Assembly (NCBI GenBank): GCA_012516015.1
Contig: JAAYXG010000351.1
Location: forward strand, 1 to 7,269
Source of the DNA: Lysobacteraceae bacterium
GTDB taxonomy: Bacteria > Pseudomonadota > Gammaproteobacteria > Steroidobacterales > Steroidobacteraceae
Direction of reading: 5' to 3'
DNA length: 7,269 nt
This document shows, in pieces, positions 1 through 5,768 of this stretch. The notes below the pieces were generated by a model, which did no database searches, was not told the DNA's origin, and saw only the letters and a program-made list of their open reading frames with translations. The position numbers and the translations under genes are program-made. Every line of letters begins with the position of its first letter. The first letter of the stretch is position 1.

Positions 1-718
1 ACGAGTTGCCGAACGTCACCATCATGCCGCGCGCTCGCAAGCTGTCGAGGGAGCGCCAGAACGTGTCTTTGCCGACGGAGTCGTAGACGACGTGCACGCC
101 CTGTCCCTTCGTCCCCGCCTTAGCAGCCGTCACCCAATCGTCGTCGGTCGTGAGCACCTCGTCGGCACCGAGCGCACGCACGTGGTCGACTTTCGAGGCG
201 TTGCCGACGAGCGCAAGAACCCACGCGCCGAGATGCTTTGCCCACGGTACCAGCAGCGAACCGACACCTCCTGCGGCCGCATGGATCAACACGCGGTCCG
301 CACGGCGCACCCGATACACCTGGCGTAGCAGCATCTGCGCCGTCAGCCCTTTCAACATGATCGCGGCGGCCGTTCGATCGTCGATCGTATCGGGCAGACG
401 CACGATGCGATCGGCGGAGACGACGCGCAACTCGCTGTAAGCGCCGGATACGTTTCCGACATAGGCGACGCGGTGACCCGCAGCGACATGACTTACGCCC
501 GTGCCGACCGCCTCGACGACGCCGGCAGCTTCTCTGCCCGGTGTGAGCGGAAGGGCCGCTTGATACAAGCCGGTGCGCTCATAGACGTCGAAGAAATTGA
601 GCCCGATGGCGGTGTGTCGAACGAGCACTTCGCCCGGGCCGGGTGCGGCAACTTCGACGGGCTCCCACTCGAGCACTTCCGGCCCGCCGTGTCGATGGAT
701 GCGGATGGCGTGAGACAT
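1..718 (-). CDS. qor: NADPH:quinone oxidoreductase, MDR/zinc-independent type (C-terminus cut by window edge)
   Basis: This gene encodes a cytoplasmic medium-chain dehydrogenase/reductase, expected to reduce quinones with NADPH. I translated 239 residues from the ATG at 718; E. coli Qor has about 327, so roughly 85-90 C-terminal residues lie outside the window. The N-terminal GroES-like half begins MSHAIRIHRHGGPEVLEW and includes GLNFFDVYERTGLY (residues 39-52) and the glycine-rich GREAAGVVEAVGTG (61-74). The Rossmann dinucleotide motif is AAAGGVGS (147-154), followed by VVYDSVGKDTFWRSLD (210-225). All of these match the Qor branch closely. No cysteine cluster for structural zinc is visible, as expected for this branch. 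No clear Shine-Dalgarno precedes the ATG; a heptad repeat arm begins a few bases upstream. The P-II gene lies upstream on the same strand, about 170 bases away, so the two could be co-transcribed. The family call is secure; the natural substrate is not. Confidence 0.93.
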   Translation of the reverse strand, partial: MSHAIRIHRHGGPEVLEWEPVEVAAPGPGEVLVRHTAIGLNFFDVYERTGLYQAALPLTPGREAAGVVEAVGTGVSHVAAGHRVAYVGNVSGAYSELRVVSADRIVRLPDTIDDRTAAAIMLKGLTAQMLLRQVYRVRRADRVLIHAAAGGVGSLLVPWAKHLGAWVLALVGNASKVDHVRALGADEVLTTDDDWVTAAKAGTKGQGVHVVYDSVGKDTFWRSLDSLRARGMMVTFGNS

Positions 719-760
719 TCGTGAAGCGATTAGCGATTAGCGGTTAGCGGAAACTGACCG

Positions 761-778
761 CGCTGCAGAGCTGCAGCG
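761..778. promoter_or_regulatory. 18-base palindrome, operator-like
   Basis: CGCTGCAG and CTGCAGCG flank a two-base AG centre, giving perfect 8-bp arms. The palindrome lies in the loop of the heptad repeat and covers the predicted transcription start of qor (near 776, minus strand). A dimeric repressor could bind here, or it could be a small hairpin nested in the larger one. No regulator is identified. Confidence 0.35.
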
Positions 779-782
779 GCAG

Positions 783-791
783 TCTATACCA
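783..791 (-). promoter_or_regulatory. Possible extended -10 promoter for qor
   Basis: Read on the minus strand, TGGTATAGA fits an extended -10 (TG-N-TATAAT-like, 4 of 6 in the hexamer). No convincing -35 is visible about 17 bases upstream, which extended -10 promoters tolerate. Transcription would start near 776, leaving a leader of about 58 bases that contains only the left heptad arm. This is a motif match only. Confidence 0.25.
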
Positions 792-890
792 ATCAAAGCA
801 AGCCGATCGCTTGCGATTCCGAGTCTAACCGCTAACTGCTAACCGCAAACCGCTTCAAGCGCCGGACGAATGCGGCGCGACCCCGAGTCA

Positions 891-1283
<393 letters not shown>

Positions 1284-1357
1284 TCATTGAAATTGTCGTT
1301 ACTGTTGCAGGCCGGCATCGACGGCCAGGATACCTCAAGCACTGCCGCAGCGAGCTT

Positions 1358-1373
1358 GGCAATGCACGTTCCA
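1358..1373 (-). promoter_or_regulatory. Sigma-54 (RpoN) -24/-12 promoter for the P-II gene
   Basis: Read on the minus strand, TGGAACGTGCATTGCC matches the RpoN consensus TGGCACG-N4-TTGCW, with one mismatch in each block. The invariant GG and GC have the required 10-base spacing. Transcription would start near 1347, giving a leader of about 118 bases. RpoN control of glnK is well established in proteobacteria, and an activator such as NtrC is expected. Confidence 0.6.
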
Positions 1374-1484
1374 TGCCGCGACGGCGGCACAAGCGCTCGC
1401 GCCCGGGGTTCCTCGGAGCTGGCTGCAAAAACAACTTACTCGTGCCGCGCTAGACAAAGTTTCGTGGCGCGAGCGTCCTGTCGC

Positions 1485-1531
1485 GCACCAATGTAGAGCG
1501 CCCGCGCAGGGAGCTCGCGCCTGTTTGGTGC
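1485..1531. promoter_or_regulatory. Possible NtrC enhancer half-sites upstream of the P-II promoter
   Basis: GCACCAA at 1485-1491 faces TTGGTGC at 1525-1531. Both match half-sites of the NtrC consensus (TGCACC-N5-GGTGCA), and the right one extends to TTGGTGCA. They lie about 140 and 180 bases upstream of the predicted sigma-54 start, a normal enhancer distance. However, the halves are 33 bases apart instead of forming one compact dimer site, so each would need a degenerate partner. They could equally be a hairpin stem. Confidence 0.3.
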
Positions 1532-1601
1532 ATTCCCGACGTGCTGGAAGCAAGGCACAGGATGAAGCGCTGTCTGACATAACGAGGGTAGGAGACGCAT
1601 C

Positions 1602-1655
1602 ATGCGGGCCGCGTCGAAGAGTGCCCTGTCGCAAACGACCTACAGGTGCGTATGA
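1602..1655 (+). CDS. Possible 17-residue leader peptide / small ORF
   Basis: An ATG at 1602 is preceded by AGGAG with seven bases of spacing, one of the best ribosome binding sites in the window. The frame reads MRAASKSALSQTTYRCV and stops with TGA at 1653-1655. It overlaps the start of a second short frame (ATG at 1652, sharing ATGA). The peptide resembles nothing I recognise. It lies about 145 bases ahead of the metalloprotease start, so it could be an upstream leader ORF or chance. Confidence 0.2.
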   Translation: MRAASKSALSQTTYRCV

Positions 1656-1799
1656 GCGCGACTTCGCGGAGACTGTTTCGCGGCATAACAAGCAAATGCT
1701 GCGTGGTCGAACCGCGCCAATGAAGGCGCGCGCGACTCAGTTCCTGTTCGGGCACGCATGCATGTGAGAAAAAGCGGCCTCGAAACCTGGGGAGTCCGT

Positions 1800-3857
1800 A
1801 TGGAAGTACGCGGGGGCGTGCGCGCCGGGTGGCGCGCGGTCGGCTCGCTCGTCTCGTTGACGGCAGTCGGCTGGTTGCCCATGTCCACTTGTGCGGCGGC
1901 GCATGCCGAGGCGCAAATCCTATATTTCGAGCCGCTGCAAATCCGTGTGCCGCAAACGGCGGCGAGCGGTGCGCGACAGAAGGCGAGCCGCGAGCTGAGC
2001 AAGCTCGAGCTCTCGGCGTTCGGCCGCGACTACGACTTGACGGTCGAGACGAACGAAACGTTTCACGAGAGTCTCGCGGCGAAGCCGAGCCGCTCGACAT
2101 TGACGCTCTATCGGGGCTCGATCGACGGACTCGCAAGCTCGTGGGTACGCCTCGCCACGCAAGGCACGGACGTACACGGCATGGTGTGGGACGGCGTGCA
2201 GTTGTATGTGATCGCGCCGAGCGATCAGGTGCGCCATCAGCTCGTCCCGCCTCTGCAGGCGCAGAGCACGAGCGTGATCTTCCGCATGCACGATGTGCTC
2301 ATGCCGGCGCGAGAAGCATCCTGTGCAACCGGCGATGCGCCCGCGCCGATCGAGCGCGGCTCCGATGCCTATGACTCGCTCGTGCGCGAGCTCCGACGCG
2401 CGAAAGGCGATCTCGGCGCGACGATGCGGCTCGAGCTCGCTGTCCTCGCCGATGCGCTGTTCCGCGACCGCCATCTCGATGAGCAGGCCGCGCGCGATGG
2501 CCTGCTCATCCGGTTGAACAACATCGACGGCATCTACAGCTCTCAGCTCGGCGTGCACATACAAGCTCCGCTGATCGACATCCTCGATGCCGAGAATCGC
2601 ACCTTGTCCGAAACGAGAAATGCCGATGCGTTGCTCAAGGAGCTCGCAAAGGCTCGCGAGAAGTCGTTTCGACATCGCTCGCGCGGGCTGACGCACCTCT
2701 TCACCGCCCGGGATTTGGAGGGTGAGACCGTCGGCATCGCGTATGTGGATTCGCTTTGCGATCCGAAGTACGGGGTCGGCTTGACCGAGGTCTCGACGCG
2801 TGGCGCTTGGTACGAATCCTTGATCGCCGCGCACGAGATCGGCCATAACTTCGGCGCCGTGCACGACGGCGAAGGAGTGTGCGCGAGCACGCCCCAAGGC
2901 GCCTATTTGATGTCGCCGAACGTCAATGGCGTCGAGGCGTTCTCGGATTGCAGCTTGAGCATGATGCACCCCAAAGTCGCCGCGGCGAAATGCATCGTTC
3001 CGCTTCCCCCCGCCAACGTCCGGGTGGCGGCCGATCTCGGTACCGTGCGCAGCCCAGCGGGCGTCGCGTTCGATTACGAGCTTCCGGTGGCGAACGCAGG
3101 CGGCGCCACGGCAATGAACGTGCGCGCGGAGGTCCTCGTGCCGCCCACGATCGTCGTCGAGGATGCCTATGTCATCGGCGGCTCCTGCACGAGCGGGGCG
3201 GGAGTCGTGCAATGTCAGATGGGCAACATCACCGGCGGGACTTCGCGCCCCGTGTATCTCACCTTCCGCGGCACCACGGTCGGAACGAGCTCCATTTCGG
3301 CAAAGGTTTTCGCGGACAACGACACGAATATCGCCGATAACGAGGGCAACGGCACGCTCGCGATCGTGCGCGAAGCGGACGTATCTCTAGAGGTCGACGC
3401 GCCGGCACAAGTTGCGGCGATGAGCGCTTTCGAATTGCGCTTCACGACTACGAATGGCGCGGCGATCGACGCTCGTGACGTGCGCACCTCGCTCACCCTC
3501 CCAGAGGGCATCACGGCCTCGAGCGCGACGCAATCCGGCGGCACGTGCACGATCGAAGGCGCGGAACTCGTGTGCGTGCGTCCGACCCTGGAGGCGGGCG
3601 AGACGTCTTTCGGCACGATCGTGCTCACCGCCGCGCAAGCAGGCCTGGCGACCTTCCGCGTGCAGACATCCGGTAGCTACGTCGACCCCGTCGGCACGAA
3701 CGACTCGGCGGAAGTCAGCATCGAAGTCGTGCCGACTCCCGCACCGAGCACCGCTCAGCGCGATACGCGCGACGGTGGCGGTGGTGGTTCCAGCGGGCTG
3801 CTGCTCGCCCTCCTCGGCATACTGGGACTGTGGCGTAGACGGACCGAAGCGACCTAA
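1800..3857 (+). CDS. Secreted reprolysin-like (M12B-type) zinc metalloprotease with DUF11-type repeats and GlyGly-CTERM tail
   Basis: This is predicted to be an exported surface zinc endopeptidase of 685 residues. I chose the ATG at 1800 because GGGGAG sits five bases upstream and it gives a good signal peptide: an Arg-rich start, a hydrophobic stretch near residues 14-28 and a likely cut near AHAEA. An ATG at 1758 would add 14 residues. Residues about 37-205 resemble an M12B propeptide and include Cys175, a possible cysteine switch. The catalytic domain (about 208-400) opens with LELAVLADALF and carries HEIGHNFGAVHD at 345-356 (zinc ligands His345, His349 and His355; catalytic Glu346) and a Met-turn with Met371. 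Two Ig-like DUF11/CARDB-type repeats follow (about 402-523 and 525-635), each with a close cysteine pair. The tail has glycines at 659-663, SSG, a hydrophobic helix and RRR at 679-681. This is the GlyGly-CTERM layout, which a rhombosortase cleaves after type II secretion. Substrate unknown. Confidence 0.88.
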   Translation: MEVRGGVRAGWRAVGSLVSLTAVGWLPMSTCAAAHAEAQILYFEPLQIRVPQTAASGARQKASRELSKLELSAFGRDYDLTVETNETFHESLAAKPSRSTLTLYRGSIDGLASSWVRLATQGTDVHGMVWDGVQLYVIAPSDQVRHQLVPPLQAQSTSVIFRMHDVLMPAREASCATGDAPAPIERGSDAYDSLVRELRRAKGDLGATMRLELAVLADALFRDRHLDEQAARDGLLIRLNNIDGIYSSQLGVHIQAPLIDILDAENRTLSETRNADALLKELAKAREKSFRHRSRGLTHLFTARDLEGETVGIAYVDSLCDPKYGVGLTEVSTRGAWYESLIAAHEIGHNFGAVHDGEGVCASTPQGAYLMSPNVNGVEAFSDCSLSMMHPKVAAAKCIVPLPPANVRVAADLGTVRSPAGVAFDYELPVANAGGATAMNVRAEVLVPPTIVVEDAYVIGGSCTSGAGVVQCQMGNITGGTSRPVYLTFRGTTVGTSSISAKVFADNDTNIADNEGNGTLAIVREADVSLEVDAPAQVAAMSAFELRFTTTNGAAIDARDVRTSLTLPEGITASSATQSGGTCTIEGAELVCVRPTLEAGETSFGTIVLTAAQAGLATFRVQTSGSYVDPVGTNDSAEVSIEVVPTPAPSTAQRDTRDGGGGGSSGLLLALLGILGLWRRRTEAT

Positions 3858-3929
3858 GCTTGCGCACGTTTCGGTGCGGCGAGGAACGGTCAGTAGAGCT
3901 CGGCCGCTGTTCGCTCTCATGCGTCGTAT

Positions 3930-3957
3930 CTTGATTTTATCGTCGGACGCCCTAGTT
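3930..3957 (+). promoter_or_regulatory. Possible heat-shock (sigma-32-like) promoter for cbpA
   Basis: CTTGATT, a 13-base gap and CCCTAGTT resemble the sigma-32 pattern CTTGAAA-N13-CCCCATNT, with two or three mismatches per block. The start would fall only a few bases before the cbpA ATG at 3966, giving a nearly leaderless mRNA. That fits the poor ribosome binding site there (AAGG, two bases from the ATG). It is a weak match. Confidence 0.2.
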
Positions 3958-3965
3958 CCAAGGCT

Positions 3966-4904
3966 ATGGACTACAAGGACTACTACAAGATCCTGGGGGT
4001 CGCCCGCGGCGCGAGCCAGGAGGAGATCAAGCGCGCCTATCGCCGGCTCGCCCGGAAGTATCATCCTGACGTGAGCAAAGAGGCGAACGCCGAGGATCGG
4101 TTCAAGGAAGTCCAGGAAGCCTACGAGGTCTTGAAAGATCCCGAGAAGCGAGCCGCGTACGATCAGCTCGGCTCGAATTGGCGCTCGGGCCAAGAATTCC
4201 GTCCGCCGACGGACTGGGGCAAGGGGTTCGAATTCACGACGTTCGGTACCGAGGACGACAGCGGCTTCAGCGATTTCTTCGCATCCTTGTTCGGCTCGCG
4301 CAGTCCTTTCGGCCAGCGAAGCACGCGTAGCGGCCATTTCGCCCGCGCCGGCCAAGATCACGTCGCGAAGATCCAGATCGATCTCGAGGATGCATTTCGC
4401 GGGGGCACGCAGACGATCGAGCTCAAGGCACCGCAACTTTCGGAAGATGGCCACGTGCTCGTGAAGCCGAGAACATTGCGCGTCACGATTCCGGCAGGCA
4501 TCGTTGAAGGACAGCGCATTCGGCTCGCAGGTCAAGGCAGCCCAGGCGTGCATGGCGGCCAAGCGGGCGATCTCTACCTCGAAGTGAGCTTCCGTCCCCA
4601 TCGACTTTTCGAAGTCGATGGTCGTGACGTCAAGCTCACGCTGCCGATCGCGCCATGGGAAGCGGCGCTCGGCGCGACGGTTCAGACGCCGACGCTCGCG
4701 GGCCCCGTGGATCTGCGCATTCCGGCGGGCGCCAAGAGCGGCCAGAAGCTCCGCCTCAAAGGCCGCGGCCTGCCCGGCAATCCGCCGGGCGATCAATATG
4801 TCGAGCTGAAAATCGTCTTGCCTCCCGCGACGACACCGAAGGCACGCGAGCTCTTCGAGCGCATGAGGGACGAGCTGCCGTTCAATCCGCGCGAGGCGAT
4901 GTGA
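3966..4904 (+). CDS. cbpA: CbpA-type DnaJ co-chaperone (class II J-protein)
   Basis: This is a cytoplasmic J-domain co-chaperone that stimulates DnaK ATPase and delivers unfolded clients; in E. coli CbpA also binds curved DNA. The 312 residues match the family (about 306). The J-domain covers residues 2-70 and starts [11 protein letters not shown], with the essential HPD at 33-35. A Gly/Phe-rich linker (about 72-135) includes SDFFASLFG. There is no CxxCxGxG zinc finger, which separates it from DnaJ. Two beta-rich client-binding domains follow (about 136-215 and 216-290), with [21 protein letters not shown] and the parallel [19 protein letters not shown]. The start is fixed by the J-domain; the ribosome site is weak. 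The modulator gene cbpM, often found directly downstream, is absent. The gene lies 108 bases after the metalloprotease gene with no obvious functional link, and converges on the receiver gene. Confidence 0.95.
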   Translation: MDYKDYYKILGVARGASQEEIKRAYRRLARKYHPDVSKEANAEDRFKEVQEAYEVLKDPEKRAAYDQLGSNWRSGQEFRPPTDWGKGFEFTTFGTEDDSGFSDFFASLFGSRSPFGQRSTRSGHFARAGQDHVAKIQIDLEDAFRGGTQTIELKAPQLSEDGHVLVKPRTLRVTIPAGIVEGQRIRLAGQGSPGVHGGQAGDLYLEVSFRPHRLFEVDGRDVKLTLPIAPWEAALGATVQTPTLAGPVDLRIPAGAKSGQKLRLKGRGLPGNPPGDQYVELKIVLPPATTPKARELFERMRDELPFNPREAM

Positions 4905-4906
4905 GG

Positions 4907-4972
4907 GCGCGCTTCGGGCGCTGTGTGAAGTATAGAGTGGAAGGTGTAACGTCAGAAGCGCGCTTCGGGCGC
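4907..4972. repeat. Direct duplication of a 15-base GC-rich hairpin unit
   Basis: GCGCGCTTCGGGCGC occurs at 4907-4921 and again at 4958-4972. Each copy can form a short stem with a TTCG-type loop (CGCGC/GCGCG in the second). The first copy begins two bases after the cbpA stop and the second interrupts the heptad repeat array. Together they may act as a terminator for cbpA, although no T-run follows. Confidence 0.55.
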
Positions 4973-5059
4973 GTCTAAGGTGTGAAGTGTAAGGTGCGTG
5001 ACGTCACAGGGCCGCGCTGCCTGCCTCTGACCTTACACTTTACACATTCCACTCTACAC
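4923..5059. repeat. Inverted pair of degenerate 7-base tandem repeats (heptad family B)
   Basis: The left arm has five heptamers at 4923-4957. After the 15-base GC-rich insert come four more at 4973-5000, all variants of GTGTAAR. The right arm at 5025-5059 has five heptamers of the complement (CTTACAC, TTTACAC, ATTCCAC, TCTACAC and CTCTGAC). The inner pairing, 4980-4995 with 5030-5045, has one mismatch in 16. The outer left block (4923-4957) matches the right arm unit by unit, each starting with GTG-type and ending with GTCAGAR-type heptamers. The element lies between the convergent ends of cbpA and the receiver gene. It could be a bidirectional transcription stop or a dispersed genomic repeat. 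Function unknown; the 7-base periodicity is directly visible. Confidence 0.82.
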
Positions 5060-5060
5060 G

Positions 5061-5086
5061 GCTTTCGCATTACCCGGCGCGAAAGC
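5061..5086 (-). terminator. Terminator-like hairpin after the receiver gene
   Basis: GCTTTCGC at 5061-5068 pairs with GCGAAAGC at 5079-5086 across a 10-base loop, three bases beyond the receiver stop. An alternative fold uses GGCGC-GAAA-GCGCC at 5076-5089 with a GNRA-type loop on the plus strand. No T-run follows on the minus strand, so Rho-independent termination is uncertain. Confidence 0.4.
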
Positions 5087-5089
5087 GCC

Positions 5090-5476
5090 CTAATGCCGAA
5101 GCCCTTGAGCATGATCCAACAGGTAAGCCACACGGCGCACGATCGCGAGATCGATGTGCGGCTTCTCGATGAAATCGACGGCGCCTTCGCGCATCGCCGT
5201 TACGGCGGCCTTCACGTCGGCTTCCTCGCCCAGAAGGATGACGGGCGGACAGATGCGCATCGCGCGAAGCCTGCGCAAGAGCTCGATGCCGGACATGCCG
5301 GGAAGCGAGACATCCGTGATCACGCAGCCGAGCCCATCGCCGTCCGATGCGAGGTAGCTCTCGGCGCTATCGAAGTCTTGAACGTCGACATCGAGAGAGC
5401 TGAGCAAGGATCGAAGCGTATGGCGGTCCGTTGCGTTCGCTTCGATCACTGCAACGATGGGACGTGCGCTCGCCAC
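5090..5476 (-). CDS. Stand-alone response-regulator receiver domain, degenerate active site
   Basis: This is a single CheY-like receiver of 128 residues with no output domain. The phospho-acceptor is Asp55 in CVITDVSLPGMSGIELL, and the conserved Lys is Lys105 in FIEKP. Two other active-site positions have changed. The acidic pair near the N-terminus is Glu12-Ala13 instead of Asp/Glu-Asp, and the conserved Thr/Ser before alpha-4 is Gly83 (VILLGEEADV against VITGHGDV in FixJ-type receivers). Metal binding and phosphotransfer may therefore be weak or absent. The start is GTG at 5476; an in-frame TGA lies about 45 bases upstream with no ATG between, and no clear ribosome site is visible. Its closest visible relative is the FixJ-type receiver at 5769-6395, with AVxAMxxGAVDFIxKP in both. 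It may be a phosphate sink, a connector to the kinase encoded upstream, or a phosphorylation-independent adaptor. Confidence 0.85.
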   Translation of the reverse strand: MASARPIVAVIEANATDRHTLRSLLSSLDVDVQDFDSAESYLASDGDGLGCVITDVSLPGMSGIELLRRLRAMRICPPVILLGEEADVKAAVTAMREGAVDFIEKPHIDLAIVRRVAYLLDHAQGLRH

Positions 5477-5743
5477 GGACTGAACGATTGCGAAAGAGGC
5501 TGCATCGTCTTCGCGCTCTCAATGGAGCTTGCGCGCTCGCGAGACTCAGCGATGCCCTTTGGAACTGATGAAGCGTCGCGCATGGGCCGACATCTTTGGA
5601 CCGACCTTCGCCCCGGAGAAGTTCGCACTTGTACTTAAGGTTGCGGTGCGTCGCGGATACGAGACGCACGCGCATCGGCGTGCGTACCTACCGGTAGTCA
5701 CGGCCTCGTAAACCCTTACGATCGTACTCGCATTGCGGAAGCC
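5477..5743. other. Gap between the FixJ-type regulator and the orphan receiver
   Basis: No convincing gene lies here; the open frames on both strands lack recognisable features. The gap is long enough for the receiver gene to have its own promoter on the minus strand, but I cannot identify a sound -35/-10 pair. Palindromes near 5686-5721 are listed separately. Confidence 0.45.
5686..5721. promoter_or_regulatory. Two adjacent TAC/GTA palindromes, possible regulator binding sites
   Basis: CTACCGGTAG at 5688-5697 is a perfect 10-base palindrome. Nine bases on, TCGTAA and TTACGA (5706-5711 and 5716-5721) form a second inverted repeat around ACCC. Both are AT-richer than the surroundings and lie between the FixJ-type regulator gene and the orphan receiver gene. 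They could be sites for the LuxR-type helix-turn-helix of that regulator, giving local control of the receiver. This is inference from position and symmetry. Confidence 0.35.
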
Positions 5744-5763
5744 GCTGCGCGCTCTCGCGCAGC
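5744..5763 (-). terminator. Strong GC hairpin just after the FixJ-type regulator gene
   Basis: GCTGCGCG and CGCGCAGC form a perfect 8-bp stem with a CTCT loop, five bases past the regulator stop on the minus strand. No T-run follows, so it may slow polymerase or protect the 3' end instead of acting as a full intrinsic terminator. It would separate the kinase-regulator operon from the orphan receiver. Confidence 0.5.
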
Positions 5764-5768
5764 GCGCG

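Larger units (their letters stand above)
724..857. repeat. Inverted pair of degenerate 7-base tandem repeats (heptad family A)
   Basis: The left arm (726-753) is four tandem heptamers of the form GCGRTTA, the last decayed to GCGGAAA. The right arm (826-853) is four heptamers of the reverse complement, TAACCGC with variants TAACTGC and AAACCGC. The arms also share an outer TTCA/TGAA flank at 723-725 and 854-857. Paired in register they would form an imperfect stem of about 30 bp with a loop of about 75 bases. The element fills the space between the P-II stop and the Qor start. On the minus strand it lies in the 3' region of P-II and the 5' region of qor, so it could act as an RNA structure, a terminator or attenuator, or a DNA-binding array. 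The function is unknown. The repeat pattern is read directly from the sequence. Confidence 0.8.
1374..1757. other. Intergenic region between divergent P-II and metalloprotease genes
   Basis: No long coding region is convincing here; the longer open frames lack family features and appear to be chance frames in GC-rich DNA. The region must hold the upstream control of the P-II gene (minus) and the promoter of the metalloprotease gene (plus). I could not pick a sigma-70 promoter for the protease with confidence. Two items stand out and are listed separately: facing GCACCAA/TTGGTGC half-sites and a 17-codon open frame with a strong ribosome binding site. Confidence 0.5.

Noticed and set aside
724..857. 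CRISPR-like array
   Set aside because: Units are 7 bases with no spacers, arms are inverted, and there are no cas genes.
1758..1799. Upstream ATG as the metalloprotease start
   Set aside because: No ribosome site before 1758, while 1800 has GGGGAG at good spacing and starts a normal signal peptide.
1920..3212. 430-codon minus-strand open frame opposite the metalloprotease gene
   Set aside because: Arg- and Ala-rich with no recognisable domain; it is the antisense shadow of a well-supported gene.
3863..3878. CGCAC/GTGCG hairpin after the metalloprotease stop
   Set aside because: Only five base pairs and no T-run; too weak to call a terminator.
3387..4796. 469-codon minus-strand open frame across the protease tail and cbpA
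   Set aside because: It spans two clear genes in antisense, has low-complexity composition and shows no motif.
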